A DNA stretch of 64,000 nt. Origin: BCD1 sp965230565. Its GTDB lineage: Bacteria; Bacteroidota; Bacteroidia; Chitinophagales; Saprospiraceae. The DNA lies in assembly GCA_965230565.1 (NCBI GenBank), contig CBDDLH010000003.1, positions 453,382 to 517,381 on the forward strand, written 5' to 3'. A program made the position numbers and the translations under genes. This document shows positions 37,145 through 45,139 of this stretch, piece by piece (position 1 is the stretch's first letter; each line of letters begins with the position of its first letter). The notes under the pieces are model-generated. The model worked only from the letters and a program-made list of their open reading frames with translations. It searched no databases and was not told where the DNA came from.

Positions 37145-37828
37145 ATGACGGATAATATCAACATCGGCGAACTGGTACTGTATAAAAATAACCAGCTGAT
37201 CGCTTTCAATAAGCCGGCCGGCATTCCTGTTCAGGCGGATAAGACCGGAGATAAATCCATGCTTGAGCTTGGAGAGATTTACACCAAATCACGTCTACAA
37301 TTGATTCATCGCATTGACAGGCCTGTGAGCGGCATTGTACTATTTGCCAAAACTAAAGGAGCGCTGGCTTCGCTGAATGAGCAATTCAAATCGAGACAAC
37401 TTCAAAAGACTTACTGGGCTGTGGTTCCTAATAAACCTCCCAAAACGGAAGGTACCCTGGAGCACTACCTGATAAAAAATGCAAAGAAAAACATCAGTTT
37501 TGCCAGCGATACGGAAAAACCCGGAAGTAAAAAAAGTGTTTTGCATTATAAATTAATCGCCAGTATCGAGCGCTACCACTTGCTGGAGATCACTCTGGAA
37601 AGCGGGCGCCATCACCAGATACGGGCCCAACTGGCTGCCATCGACTGTCCGGTAAAGGGAGATGTAAAATATGGCTTTCGCAGAGGCAACAAAGACCGGT
37701 CCATTCACCTGCATGCCTGGAAACTGGAGTTCACTCACCCTGTTTCCAACGTGAAAGAAACCATCATTGCAGAACCTGCGGATGAGGTGATTTGGAATGC
37801 ATTTCGGGATGCTTTGGAAAATGATTGA
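37145..37828 (+). CDS. RluA-family pseudouridine synthase
   Basis: 227 residues, catalytic domain only, with no S4 domain. The catalytic Asp is residue 58 in LIHRIDRPVSGIVLFAKT; FNKPAGIPVQ and LESGRHHQIRAQLAAIDCPVKGD are the other family motifs, and IHLHAWKLEFTHPV closes the domain. It converts uridine to pseudouridine in rRNA or tRNA; the exact site cannot be assigned. rsmG lies downstream on the same strand, which suggests an RNA-modification pair. Confidence 0.93.
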   Translation: MTDNINIGELVLYKNNQLIAFNKPAGIPVQADKTGDKSMLELGEIYTKSRLQLIHRIDRPVSGIVLFAKTKGALASLNEQFKSRQLQKTYWAVVPNKPPKTEGTLEHYLIKNAKKNISFASDTEKPGSKKSVLHYKLIASIERYHLLEITLESGRHHQIRAQLAAIDCPVKGDVKYGFRRGNKDRSIHLHAWKLEFTHPVSNVKETIIAEPADEVIWNAFRDALEND

Positions 37829-37868
37829 AAGATTTAAGCATTTCCCCATTCATAATATTATATAAAAT

Positions 37869-37974
37869 AAAATTCGTGCACCTACCTCCTTATAGTCAGT
37901 AGGCAGGTTCGTGGCTAACAATATTCACCATATCTTTTTCAACCAAAAATTCGTGCATTAGTGGCTAATAATAT
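37869..37974. repeat. duplicated AAAATTCGTGCA...GTGGCTAA element, one copy with an inserted palindrome
   Basis: AAAATTCGTGCA and GTGGCTAACAATAT (37869-37924) are separated by a 30-bp GGCAGG-type palindrome. The second copy (37946-37974) has only TTA between the same two words. The GTG used as rsmG start is the GTG of the second copy. Confidence 0.75.
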
Positions 37975-38599
37975 CGATATCATTTTAAAATACTTCCCAA
38001 AACTGACAGAAGTTCAGCAATCTCAATTTGAGCAGTTGGGAGATCTGTATAGGGACTGGAATCAAAAGATCAATGTCATTTCCAGGAAGGATATTGAAAA
38101 CCTTTACCCACATCACATTCTTCATTCCCTGGCTATAGCCAAAAAGGTCAACTTCAAATCAGGCAGTAGAATTCTGGATCTGGGAACAGGGGGCGGTATG
38201 CCGGGAATTCCTCTGGCCATTTTATTTCCCCATGTTCAATTCACCCTCATTGATGGTACGCGTAAGAAGATTCATGTGGTGCAGGAAATTGCAGACGCTA
38301 TTGGTTTAAAGAATGTCAGTGCCCGGCACATCCGGGCAGAGGAATTGAAGGGAAAGTTTGATTTTGTAATTTGCCGGGCTGTTGCTGCCCTGGATAAATT
38401 ATACCATTGGAGCATGCGACTGGTAAGCCACAAGCATCAGCATGCCTACCCCAACGGAATGATAACCCTGAAAGGCGGTGATGTTAAGGAAGAGATCAAA
38501 AGTCTTCCCGGCGGCAGTTATACGGAAGTCTGGCCGGTAACGGATGTTTTTCCGGAAGAATTTTTCGAGGAGAAGGTGATGGTATATGTGCAGATGTGA
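37961..38599 (+). CDS. rsmG: 16S rRNA (guanine527-N7)-methyltransferase RsmG
   Basis: 212 residues from a GTG; the N-terminal homology begins within the first ten residues (ILKYFPKLTEVQQSQFEQL), so the true start cannot be far. NVISRKDIENLYPHHILHSL, the SAM-binding ILDLGTGGGMPGIPLAILFP and the later FVICRAVAALDKLYHW are the RsmG signatures. It methylates G527 in 16S rRNA. The GTG lies in a repeated sequence element, which makes the exact start uncertain. Confidence 0.95.
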   Translation: MANNIDIILKYFPKLTEVQQSQFEQLGDLYRDWNQKINVISRKDIENLYPHHILHSLAIAKKVNFKSGSRILDLGTGGGMPGIPLAILFPHVQFTLIDGTRKKIHVVQEIADAIGLKNVSARHIRAEELKGKFDFVICRAVAALDKLYHWSMRLVSHKHQHAYPNGMITLKGGDVKEEIKSLPGGSYTEVWPVTDVFPEEFFEEKVMVYVQM

Positions 38600-38615
38600 T
38601 ACTTAAAAGGCTAAG

Positions 38616-38641
38616 CCTGCCTGCGTTCCTCGGAAGGCAGG
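38616..38641. repeat. GGCAGG-type dispersed palindrome (copy 3)
   Basis: CCTGCCT (38616-38622) and AGGCAGG (38635-38641) as inverted copies, just after rsmG. Confidence 0.6.
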
Positions 38642-38704
38642 GCTGAGGCTGAGGCGAAGGTTTTTCAGGACAGTTATTGTAAAACAAAAAAGATTTGACC
38701 TGCA

Positions 38705-38728
38705 ACACTTATTTTTTAAAATAAGTTG
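38705..38728. repeat. AT-rich inverted repeat upstream of tRNA-Ala, possibly divergent family-A relative
   Basis: ACTTATTTT and AAAATAAGT form a 9-bp inverted repeat with a 2-nt loop. The composition resembles the family-A palindromes but the arms differ. Confidence 0.45.
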
Positions 38729-38831
38729 TATTTTTGCTTTCCGAATTTGGGAACTCTGTGAAACTAAAAAGTTGACATTTGAGTTTTGAAATTTGAAAGT
38801 TTAATTAAAAACCAAGGTTTTTAATTTCTCC

Positions 38832-38905
38832 GGGGCTATAGCTCAGTTGGCTAGAGTGCTTGACTGGCAGTCAAGAGGTCGGGGGTTCGAATCCCCCTAG
38901 CTCCA
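38832..38905 (+). tRNA. tRNA-Ala (anticodon GGC)
   Basis: A 74-nt cloverleaf: acceptor GGGGCTA / TAGCTCC, D arm GCTC...GAGT, anticodon stem CTTGA / TCAAG with loop CTGGCAG (anticodon GGC), T arm GGGGG-TTCGAAT-CCCCC. The G3-U70 pair, the alanine identity element, is present. The 3' CCA is not encoded. Confidence 0.97.
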
Positions 38906-38917
38906 CCCAGTAAATAC

Positions 38918-38950
38918 AAGGCTTTTCGTCGTTTGGCGGAAAGCCTTTTT
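38918..38950 (+). terminator. intrinsic terminator of tRNA-Ala
   Basis: AAGGCTTTTCG paired with CGGAAAGCCTT (with G-T pairs near the loop) followed by TTTTT, 12 bp after the tRNA. Confidence 0.8.
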
Positions 38951-39084
38951 GCTTTCACTGCAATATATAAATCGGCACCATAAAACAGCAAAGCAGCACC
39001 AAATTGCTTTGGTGCCGCTTCACTTAATAAGCATTACTATTCAAGACGACTTTCTAAAAGCCGTAAAATCTAATTTAGTCCCTG

Positions 39085-42000
39085 CTAATTCTTCACAAAG
39101 CGCTTTGTAACGATCTCTCCATCATACACCACGCTAAGGATATAAATTCCATCATTGAGGGCTGACACAGGGATTGAGATTCTTTTTTGATCAGCGTCTA
39201 TTATGGCGCTATACATTGTCTTACCATTCAGGGATATAATTCGTAACTCAACACCTTCTTCTTCCGATGAAGTTTCCAATGAAACCTGAAGCAAATCAGC
39301 CACTGGATTTGGATATAGTTCAACATCCAGTGCCTTATCTAAAATGGAAGTAAATGAGATTCCTGCTCCACTATCAATAAAACCATCCGTATTTGATCTG
39401 AAAACAGATATAGCGTTGGATAAACTGAAACAACCTTGCAAATCAGATAATGGTGCACCTTGTTCCAAACCTACAATCCCATCTTCATAACTTAAGTGAT
39501 AAACCGAACATGTACCTTCGCCCGCTCCATCAAAATCAACTACATCATAACTTGGTGGCAAGCCAGCAATAGAGCCATCCTCAAATGTCACTACCCATTG
39601 GCTGTTTGTACCGCTATTCCCACTTAAAGTAATCGCCCCTTCAGGAATCATATCTGCAACATCATCACCAACTTCAAACTCAAACGGACCGCCTTCCAAT
39701 ACGCCGCCTTCAGGTTGTGTCCTGCTCACTTCAATTGGATTGGAAAGACTATAGCAGCCTTGAATATCGGACAACTGCAATCCTGGCTCAAGTCCTGTCA
39801 AGCCATCTGCATAACTCAAGTGCCAAACTGAACATACTCCCTCACCGGCTCCGTCAAAATCAACTACCTCATAACTCGGTGGCAAGCCTGCAATCGATCC
39901 ATCAGGGAAAGTCACTACCCACTGGCTGTTCGCGCCAATATTTCCGCTAAGCGTAATCGCTCCCGCTTCGATGTGATCAGCTACGCCATCGCCTACACAA
40001 AAGGCAAATGGGCCACCTGCCAAAACGCCACCTTCCGGCTGTGTCCTGCTCACTTCAATTGGATTGGAAAGACTATAGCAGCCTTGAATATCGGACAACT
40101 GCAATCCTGGCTCAAGTCCTGTCAAGCCATCTGCATAACTCAAGTGCCAAACTGAACATACTCCCTCACCGGCTCCGTCAAAATCAACTACCTCATAACT
40201 CGGTGGCAAGCCTGCAATAGAACCATCAGGGAAAGTCACTACCCATTGGCTGTTTGCTCCAATATTTCCGCTAAGCGTAATCGCTCCTGCTTCGATGTGA
40301 TCAGCTACGCCATCGCCTACACAAAAGGCAAATGGGCCACCTTCCAAAACGCCACCTTCCGGCTGTGTCCTGCTCACTTCAATTGGATTGGAAAGACTAT
40401 AACAGCCTTGAATATCGGACAACTGCAATCCTGGCTCAAGTCCTGTCAAGCCATCTGCATAACTCAAATGCCAAACTGAACATACGCCTTCACCAGCTCC
40501 GTCAAAATCAACTACCTCATAACTCGGCGGCAAGCCTGCAATAGAACCATCAGGGAAAGTCACTACCCATTGGCTGTTCGCGCCAATATTTCCGCTAAGC
40601 GTAATCGCTCCCGCTTCGATGTGATCAGCTACGCCATCGCCTACACAAAAGGCAAATGGGCCACCTTCCAATACGCCACCTTCCGGCTGTGTCCTGCTCA
40701 CTTCAATCGGGTTGGAAAGACTGTAACAGCCTTGAATATCGGACAACTGCAATCCTGGTTCAAGTCCAGTCAAGCCATCTGCATAACTCAAATGCCAAAC
40801 AGAACATACTCCTTCGCCAGCTCCGTCAAAATCAACTACCTCATAACTCGGTGGCAAGCCTGCAATAGAGCCATCAGGGAAAGTCACTACCCATTGGCTG
40901 TTCGCACCGCTATTGCCACTGAGGGTAATGGCTCCAGCTTCGATATGATCAGCTACGCCGTCTCCAACACAAAAGGCAAATGGCCCGCCTTCCAATACGC
41001 CGCCTTCATTAGTTTCACGAGTTACAGAAATAGCATTTGACAAACCATAACATCCCATCAAGTCAGCAACATTATTGCCCATTTCCAGGCCCATCAGACC
41101 ATCTTTATACGCGATTTGCCAAATCAAACAAACACCTGCAGGCGCGCCTTCCAAATCAAAAGGCGGGGCAGCCGGAACAGCCAAAATATTGAGATCAGTA
41201 TCCGTAATCACCCAGCCTATATTGCCACCAGTTGCTCCATGTGCCATCACATCAAATGCATCTGAGGTACCGTCTCCGGCACAAATAGTCAGTTCAGTAA
41301 TCGTCTCTTCATAAGAATAGGCTACCAGACCGAATGGATTATTTTCAACTGCGATACTGGTAGCAAGCGTTGGTAAAGGATCTAAATCATAAACACTTAC
41401 ATGGCTGTTAGGCCCGCTATGCGTAAGATAGAGTTTGTTGTCGTCACTTGTTACGGTATAATTATGAGGCACAGAAAATGGCGCATCAACAGGATCTCCT
41501 ACAATGGTATTTGTCATCAAATCAACTGTATAAGTTGCTTCTACTCCACCGTTGGAAATGTTACTTACGTAAAGATAAGTTCCTGCACTGTTCATACCCA
41601 GACCGTGTGCATTGGGTATATTCAGTGTTGCCACCTCCGCCAAATCCGAACGGTTTAAAACCTTTAGTTCGCTACTGAACTGGCTTGCGACATATAATTT
41701 ATCATTATTTGGTGTCAAAGAAACGTGGGGGTCCAGACCTACAGCGACACGATCCATTTCTTCAAAAGTCGTTGTACTGTATTTAATAACATAATCTTCG
41801 TCTTGACTTCCAAGTAAGGAAACAAAGGCATAGGCATTATCCGGAGATATTATTACATCATGTGGTTTATACCCCATATCATACAAATCCTGAGGCAAGG
41901 CAACGGTAGCTATATTCTGAAGTGTATTGGGGTTTATGACTGAAATCGTTCTATCCAGTTCATTATTCACCCAGAGTTGCTGATTGTCGGGACTAAGCCA

Positions 42001-42999
42001 CATATGGAATACACCACTTCCAGCTGCTACACTTCCAACTTCCGAAAAGTCAGCACCATCAAAGGCGACAACATACCCGCCATAATCGCCAACTAAAAGC
42101 GTATTGTTGTAACTGTTATGAACGGCATACATAGGTTCCCCATCATTAGGCATGTCCACGGTACTCAAAACAGCATCCGTTTCACTATCGATAAAGGAAA
42201 CGGTTCCTGATGCTCTGTTGGCTACCGCTACCCGATGGGCAAAATGACCCGTCAATGCCCCAATCTCGCCACCATAAGGCTGATTACGATTAACAGCAAT
42301 GGAATTAGACAAACCATAACATCCTTCCAAATCATGAATATTCATTCCCATTTCCAGTCCACTCAACCCGTCTTCATAGCTAATATGCCAAACTAAACAT
42401 ACCCCAGCCGGTGCGCCATCAAAATCTACAACCTCCGGGCTTGGAGGTACACCCAGAATATTGCCCTGGTCATCCGTAATCACCCAGGCAGAAAGGCTAC
42501 CACTATTACCTGTAAGGGTAATTGCATTGGCTGGAATATTATCTGCTGTTCCATCACCAACGCAAAAGTCGAATGGCCCGCCCTCAAGCATTCCTCCTTC
42601 ATTGTCTGCATTGGCATTTATTTCAATAAAATTTTCTGACAACTCATAACAACCAGATGTAAGCGGCGTTTGGAAAAGATTATCCCCTACCTGGGCAGTA
42701 AAACTTCCAATGGCTGTGAAGGAATATACCCGTACATTGCCACCAAACACACTAAAATCAATGGTACTGTTATAACTGATATAAAGAATTTCGTCTTCAT
42801 CATTCACTACAACGAAAGCATTTGGCATACCATAAGGTTTCGCTTTGAACGAAATCATAAATGGAGTACCGTCATCACAAAAAGCAGTAGTATAACCAGG
42901 CTCAACAAAAATTTCTCCCGGAATGCAGGGAAACTGGGCCTGTAGATTTGTCCATGACATCATTGTCACGAGGCTTAAAAAAAGTAATCTTGATAACAT
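39085..42999 (-). CDS. large secreted protein: beta-propeller, Cys-containing tandem repeats, T9SS sorting domain
   Basis: 1304 residues. After a signal peptide comes one diverged ~108-residue unit (FCVGDGTADNIPANAITL ... GCYGLSNSI, about residues 130-240). Then a YVTN-type beta-propeller (about residues 250-560; AYVFVSLLGSQ and YVSNISNGG blades), another diverged unit, four nearly identical 108-residue units and a final diverged unit. A T9SS sorting domain ends the protein (VELYPNPVADLLQVSL ... GEIVTKRFVKN). Each full unit has three conserved Cys (FCVGDG, GVCSVWHLSY, QGCYSLSN); the last unit has lost the first. Probably a cell-surface adhesin-like or matrix protein; the binding partner is unknown. 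Confidence 0.85.
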   Translation of the reverse strand: MLSRLLFLSLVTMMSWTNLQAQFPCIPGEIFVEPGYTTAFCDDGTPFMISFKAKPYGMPNAFVVVNDEDEILYISYNSTIDFSVFGGNVRVYSFTAIGSFTAQVGDNLFQTPLTSGCYELSENFIEINANADNEGGMLEGGPFDFCVGDGTADNIPANAITLTGNSGSLSAWVITDDQGNILGVPPSPEVVDFDGAPAGVCLVWHISYEDGLSGLEMGMNIHDLEGCYGLSNSIAVNRNQPYGGEIGALTGHFAHRVAVANRASGTVSFIDSETDAVLSTVDMPNDGEPMYAVHNSYNNTLLVGDYGGYVVAFDGADFSEVGSVAAGSGVFHMWLSPDNQQLWVNNELDRTISVINPNTLQNIATVALPQDLYDMGYKPHDVIISPDNAYAFVSLLGSQDEDYVIKYSTTTFEEMDRVAVGLDPHVSLTPNNDKLYVASQFSSELKVLNRSDLAEVATLNIPNAHGLGMNSAGTYLYVSNISNGGVEATYTVDLMTNTIVGDPVDAPFSVPHNYTVTSDDNKLYLTHSGPNSHVSVYDLDPLPTLATSIAVENNPFGLVAYSYEETITELTICAGDGTSDAFDVMAHGATGGNIGWVITDTDLNILAVPAAPPFDLEGAPAGVCLIWQIAYKDGLMGLEMGNNVADLMGCYGLSNAISVTRETNEGGVLEGGPFAFCVGDGVADHIEAGAITLSGNSGANSQWVVTFPDGSIAGLPPSYEVVDFDGAGEGVCSVWHLSYADGLTGLEPGLQLSDIQGCYSLSNPIEVSRTQPEGGVLEGGPFAFCVGDGVADHIEAGAITLSGNIGANSQWVVTFPDGSIAGLPPSYEVVDFDGAGEGVCSVWHLSYADGLTGLEPGLQLSDIQGCYSLSNPIEVSRTQPEGGVLEGGPFAFCVGDGVADHIEAGAITLSGNIGANSQWVVTFPDGSIAGLPPSYEVVDFDGAGEGVCSVWHLSYADGLTGLEPGLQLSDIQGCYSLSNPIEVSRTQPEGGVLAGGPFAFCVGDGVADHIEAGAITLSGNIGANSQWVVTFPDGSIAGLPPSYEVVDFDGAGEGVCSVWHLSYADGLTGLEPGLQLSDIQGCYSLSNPIEVSRTQPEGGVLEGGPFEFEVGDDVADMIPEGAITLSGNSGTNSQWVVTFEDGSIAGLPPSYDVVDFDGAGEGTCSVYHLSYEDGIVGLEQGAPLSDLQGCFSLSNAISVFRSNTDGFIDSGAGISFTSILDKALDVELYPNPVADLLQVSLETSSEEEGVELRIISLNGKTMYSAIIDADQKRISIPVSALNDGIYILSVVYDGEIVTKRFVKN
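39721..41016 (-). repeat. four tandem 324-bp coding repeats
   Basis: Four units of 324 bp (39721-40044, 40045-40368, 40369-40692, 40693-41016) are nearly identical at the DNA level. They keep even third-position identity, so amplification or gene conversion is recent. More diverged units flank them within the same gene. Confidence 0.95.
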
Positions 43000-43300
43000 A
43001 TGAATTCTGTTAAGTGTTAGAAATACAACAAATTAACCTTCTAATTATCACAGAATTATCACGGCCGCATAACCGTAGTATCACATGGGGTTTCTAATGG
43101 TCCGCCAGGCGACACTGACCATAAAATCTACCCGTTCTCGATGGATTACCAATAGCCTTTTTCACTAAAAATCAAGCAAAACTGAAGTGTTTAATGTTTT
43201 TTGATTATTTCAATTCAGCATAAAAAATAAGCCCGTAAGCAGTCGCTTACAGGCTTTCTTGTTTAAAGTGAGTCGTTTTCACAACTTTTATCAAAATACG
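43000..43300. other. 301-bp intergenic region, promoter of the 1304-residue protein and end of the crt operon
   Basis: Apart from the crtZ terminator (43220-43257) I see no gene, RNA or strong repeat. Confidence 0.4.
43220..43257 (-). terminator. intrinsic terminator of the carotenoid operon
   Basis: AAGCCCGTAAGC and GCTTACAGGCTT pair with one mismatch around a 4-nt loop. On the minus strand a TTATTTTTTA run follows. It lies about 45 bp beyond the crtZ stop. Confidence 0.82.
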
Positions 43301-43759
43301 TCAACTTCTTTTGAGTTCATCTCTGAAATATTTCCAGGGCACGAGCAACATCCCGAAACATTCTCCATGCTCTTTACCAAGATGTTTATGGTGTACCTTG
43401 TGGGCTTTCCGAATCGCCCGGAAATAAATATTGTCGGTTCTTCTGAACCACTTCACCCTTTGGTGGATGAAGATATCGTGGACGAAAAAATAACTCATTC
43501 CATAAGCAGCAATACCAAACCCAATAGCCAATAAAATGGGATTAGCTTGAAGTGTCCCCAGGAGGATAAGAACAATAGATGGTGTTGCAAATATTAGAAA
43601 AAAGGCATCATTACGTTCAAAAACATCGTGCACCGCATGACTCTTGTCATGATGATCCTCATGCAAATTCCAAAGGATTCCATGCATTACATACTTATGT
43701 GTAAACCATGCCACAAATTCCATGGCAAAAAAGGTCACAAAAAAGATTAATACGCTCAT
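43301..43759 (-). CDS. crtZ: beta-carotene hydroxylase CrtZ (fatty acid hydroxylase superfamily)
   Basis: 152 residues with four hydrophobic segments. The di-iron histidine clusters are complete: HKYVMH (HxxxxH) and HEDHH near residues 21-37, HDIFIHQR near residue 95, and HKVHHKH near residue 120. It adds hydroxyl groups to the beta-ionone rings of carotenoids, giving zeaxanthin-type products. It is last in the merR-crtI-crtB-hypothetical-crtZ operon, 28 bp after the hypothetical gene. A lycopene cyclase, needed to make its substrate, is not in the window. Confidence 0.94.
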   Translation of the reverse strand: MSVLIFFVTFFAMEFVAWFTHKYVMHGILWNLHEDHHDKSHAVHDVFERNDAFFLIFATPSIVLILLGTLQANPILLAIGFGIAAYGMSYFFVHDIFIHQRVKWFRRTDNIYFRAIRKAHKVHHKHLGKEHGECFGMLLVPWKYFRDELKRS

Positions 43760-43787
43760 AATTTTTTATTGTTTGTGCTGAAAATAT

Positions 43788-44294
43788 TTATATCGTTTCC
43801 CTGAATCTCTTCAATTGGTCACGTTGCTGAGCAGTCAGGTTTTTCGTTTGAAGCAGGTTGGTGGCAAAAGTTTTGAGCCATTTTTCACCGCCTTCAAATT
43901 GCTTTTTATTATTTATGAAGATCTTCAGGTCTTCCTCAATTTTTCCGTTATAACCCAGGAATGAAGGAGCATTTAACTGCACCATCATACGTATGTACCT
44001 CAACTCCGGATCTCCCGAATCCTGACTAACTGCCTGATCTATTTTCTTTTTGCCCCTGTTGAAATACTTCAATTTCGACGTGGGCAGGTAAACATATTCG
44101 GCCATCATTGTCTCACAAAGCCCTTTATAAGCAGAGGTTAGCGGACTATTTTCATAGGATTGATTGCCGATTATTTTTTCGAGCTTCTCCTGTGTGGTCT
44201 TTCCCGCATGAAAATCTGACCTGATCTTCTTTTCAATCACTGACGCTCCCAAAAACAAAAAAGCAATAAAGGAAAAACTCAAAAACATCTTCAT
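43788..44294 (-). CDS. uncharacterised protein of the carotenoid operon
   Basis: 168 residues. The N-terminus is a signal or membrane-anchor sequence (MKMFLSFSFIAFLFLGASV). The rest is helical and charged, with a TPR-like look (NSPLTSAYKGLCETMMAEYVY, GDPELRYIRMMVQLNAP) but no recognised domain. It lies 5 bp from crtB and 28 bp from crtZ, so it is translated from the same mRNA. Its fixed place inside the pathway suggests an accessory part in carotenoid synthesis or placement in the envelope; this is inference from position only. Confidence 0.75.
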   Translation of the reverse strand: MKMFLSFSFIAFLFLGASVIEKKIRSDFHAGKTTQEKLEKIIGNQSYENSPLTSAYKGLCETMMAEYVYLPTSKLKYFNRGKKKIDQAVSQDSGDPELRYIRMMVQLNAPSFLGYNGKIEEDLKIFINNKKQFEGGEKWLKTFATNLLQTKNLTAQQRDQLKRFRETI

Positions 44295-44299
44295 TTCAA

Positions 44300-45139
44300 C
44301 TATAATAAGTTAAGTTTAGTATTTACGTAAGACTTCATCAAGAGTCCCATCTTTGCATAATTGGGTACTCGTATACGTGTACTCATGATCTCCCTGGAAG
44401 GAGTATTCTTCAGTTTCTTCAACAAACGGCTATAATAAATATAGGCCGTGTAAACTCCAAATTTAGAGGTTGCCGGCAATTTTATTATCCCGGCATAAGC
44501 CTTTCTGAAATCCTCCTCAATTTCGGCTATGATTTCCTCCTTTGTTCCGGGATCCAGATTCCGAAGGTCGACATTTGGAAAATAACTTCTGTTCAGCAAC
44601 TCAATGTCACTCTTAAGATCTCTCAAAAAGTTTACCTTCTGGAAAGCAGAACCAAGTGCCATGGCGCTATCTTTAAGCTCGTCGTATTTACGTTCATCTC
44701 CATTCACAAAAACCTTGAGACACATCAAACCAACCACATCTGCCGAACCGTAAATATACTGCTTATACTCTTCAGCGGTATTGTAATCCTTCTTGGTCAG
44801 ATCCATTTTCATGCTGTGCAAAAAGGCATCTACCAAATCGAGGTCGATATTGTATTGCTTTACAGTTTCCTGAAAAGAATGCAGGATTGGATTAAGGCTG
44901 ATACCCATTTCCAAAGCCAGGTAAAAATCTTTCTCAAACTTTTCCAAAAGGAAGGATTTATTCCATTTATGAAAAGTATCAACAATCTCATCCGCGAAGC
45001 GCACGAAACCATAAATACTATGGATGGCAGGGCGGATGGATGGCGCCAGCATGTTTACTGCGGACGAAAAGGATGTACTGTAGGAATTGGTCACTTTCCT
45101 ACTACAATCAAAAGCCAGGTTGTCAAACAGCGACATCAT
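44300..45139 (-). CDS. crtB: phytoene synthase CrtB
   Basis: 279 residues. The two acidic metal-binding motifs of squalene/phytoene synthases are visible: RFADEIVDTF near residue 47 and the later KVNFLRDLKSDIE near residue 165. The early NSYSTSFSSAV segment is also typical. It condenses two geranylgeranyl diphosphates to phytoene. The start overlaps the end of crtI by 17 bp, which suggests translational coupling. Confidence 0.95.
   Translation of the reverse strand: MMSLFDNLAFDCSRKVTNSYSTSFSSAVNMLAPSIRPAIHSIYGFVRFADEIVDTFHKWNKSFLLEKFEKDFYLALEMGISLNPILHSFQETVKQYNIDLDLVDAFLHSMKMDLTKKDYNTAEEYKQYIYGSADVVGLMCLKVFVNGDERKYDELKDSAMALGSAFQKVNFLRDLKSDIELLNRSYFPNVDLRNLDPGTKEEIIAEIEEDFRKAYAGIIKLPATSKFGVYTAYIYYSRLLKKLKNTPSREIMSTRIRVPNYAKMGLLMKSYVNTKLNLL

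Noticed and set aside
39973..40868. Series of plus-strand open frames repeating every 324 bp
   Set aside because: They are antisense shadows of the tandem coding repeats in the 1304-residue protein; they recur only because the sense DNA repeats.
39721..41016. Possible CRISPR array
   Set aside because: The repeats are 324 bp, coding and adjacent without spacers. The AACCAG tract at 23212 also lacks unique spacers, and no cas gene is present.
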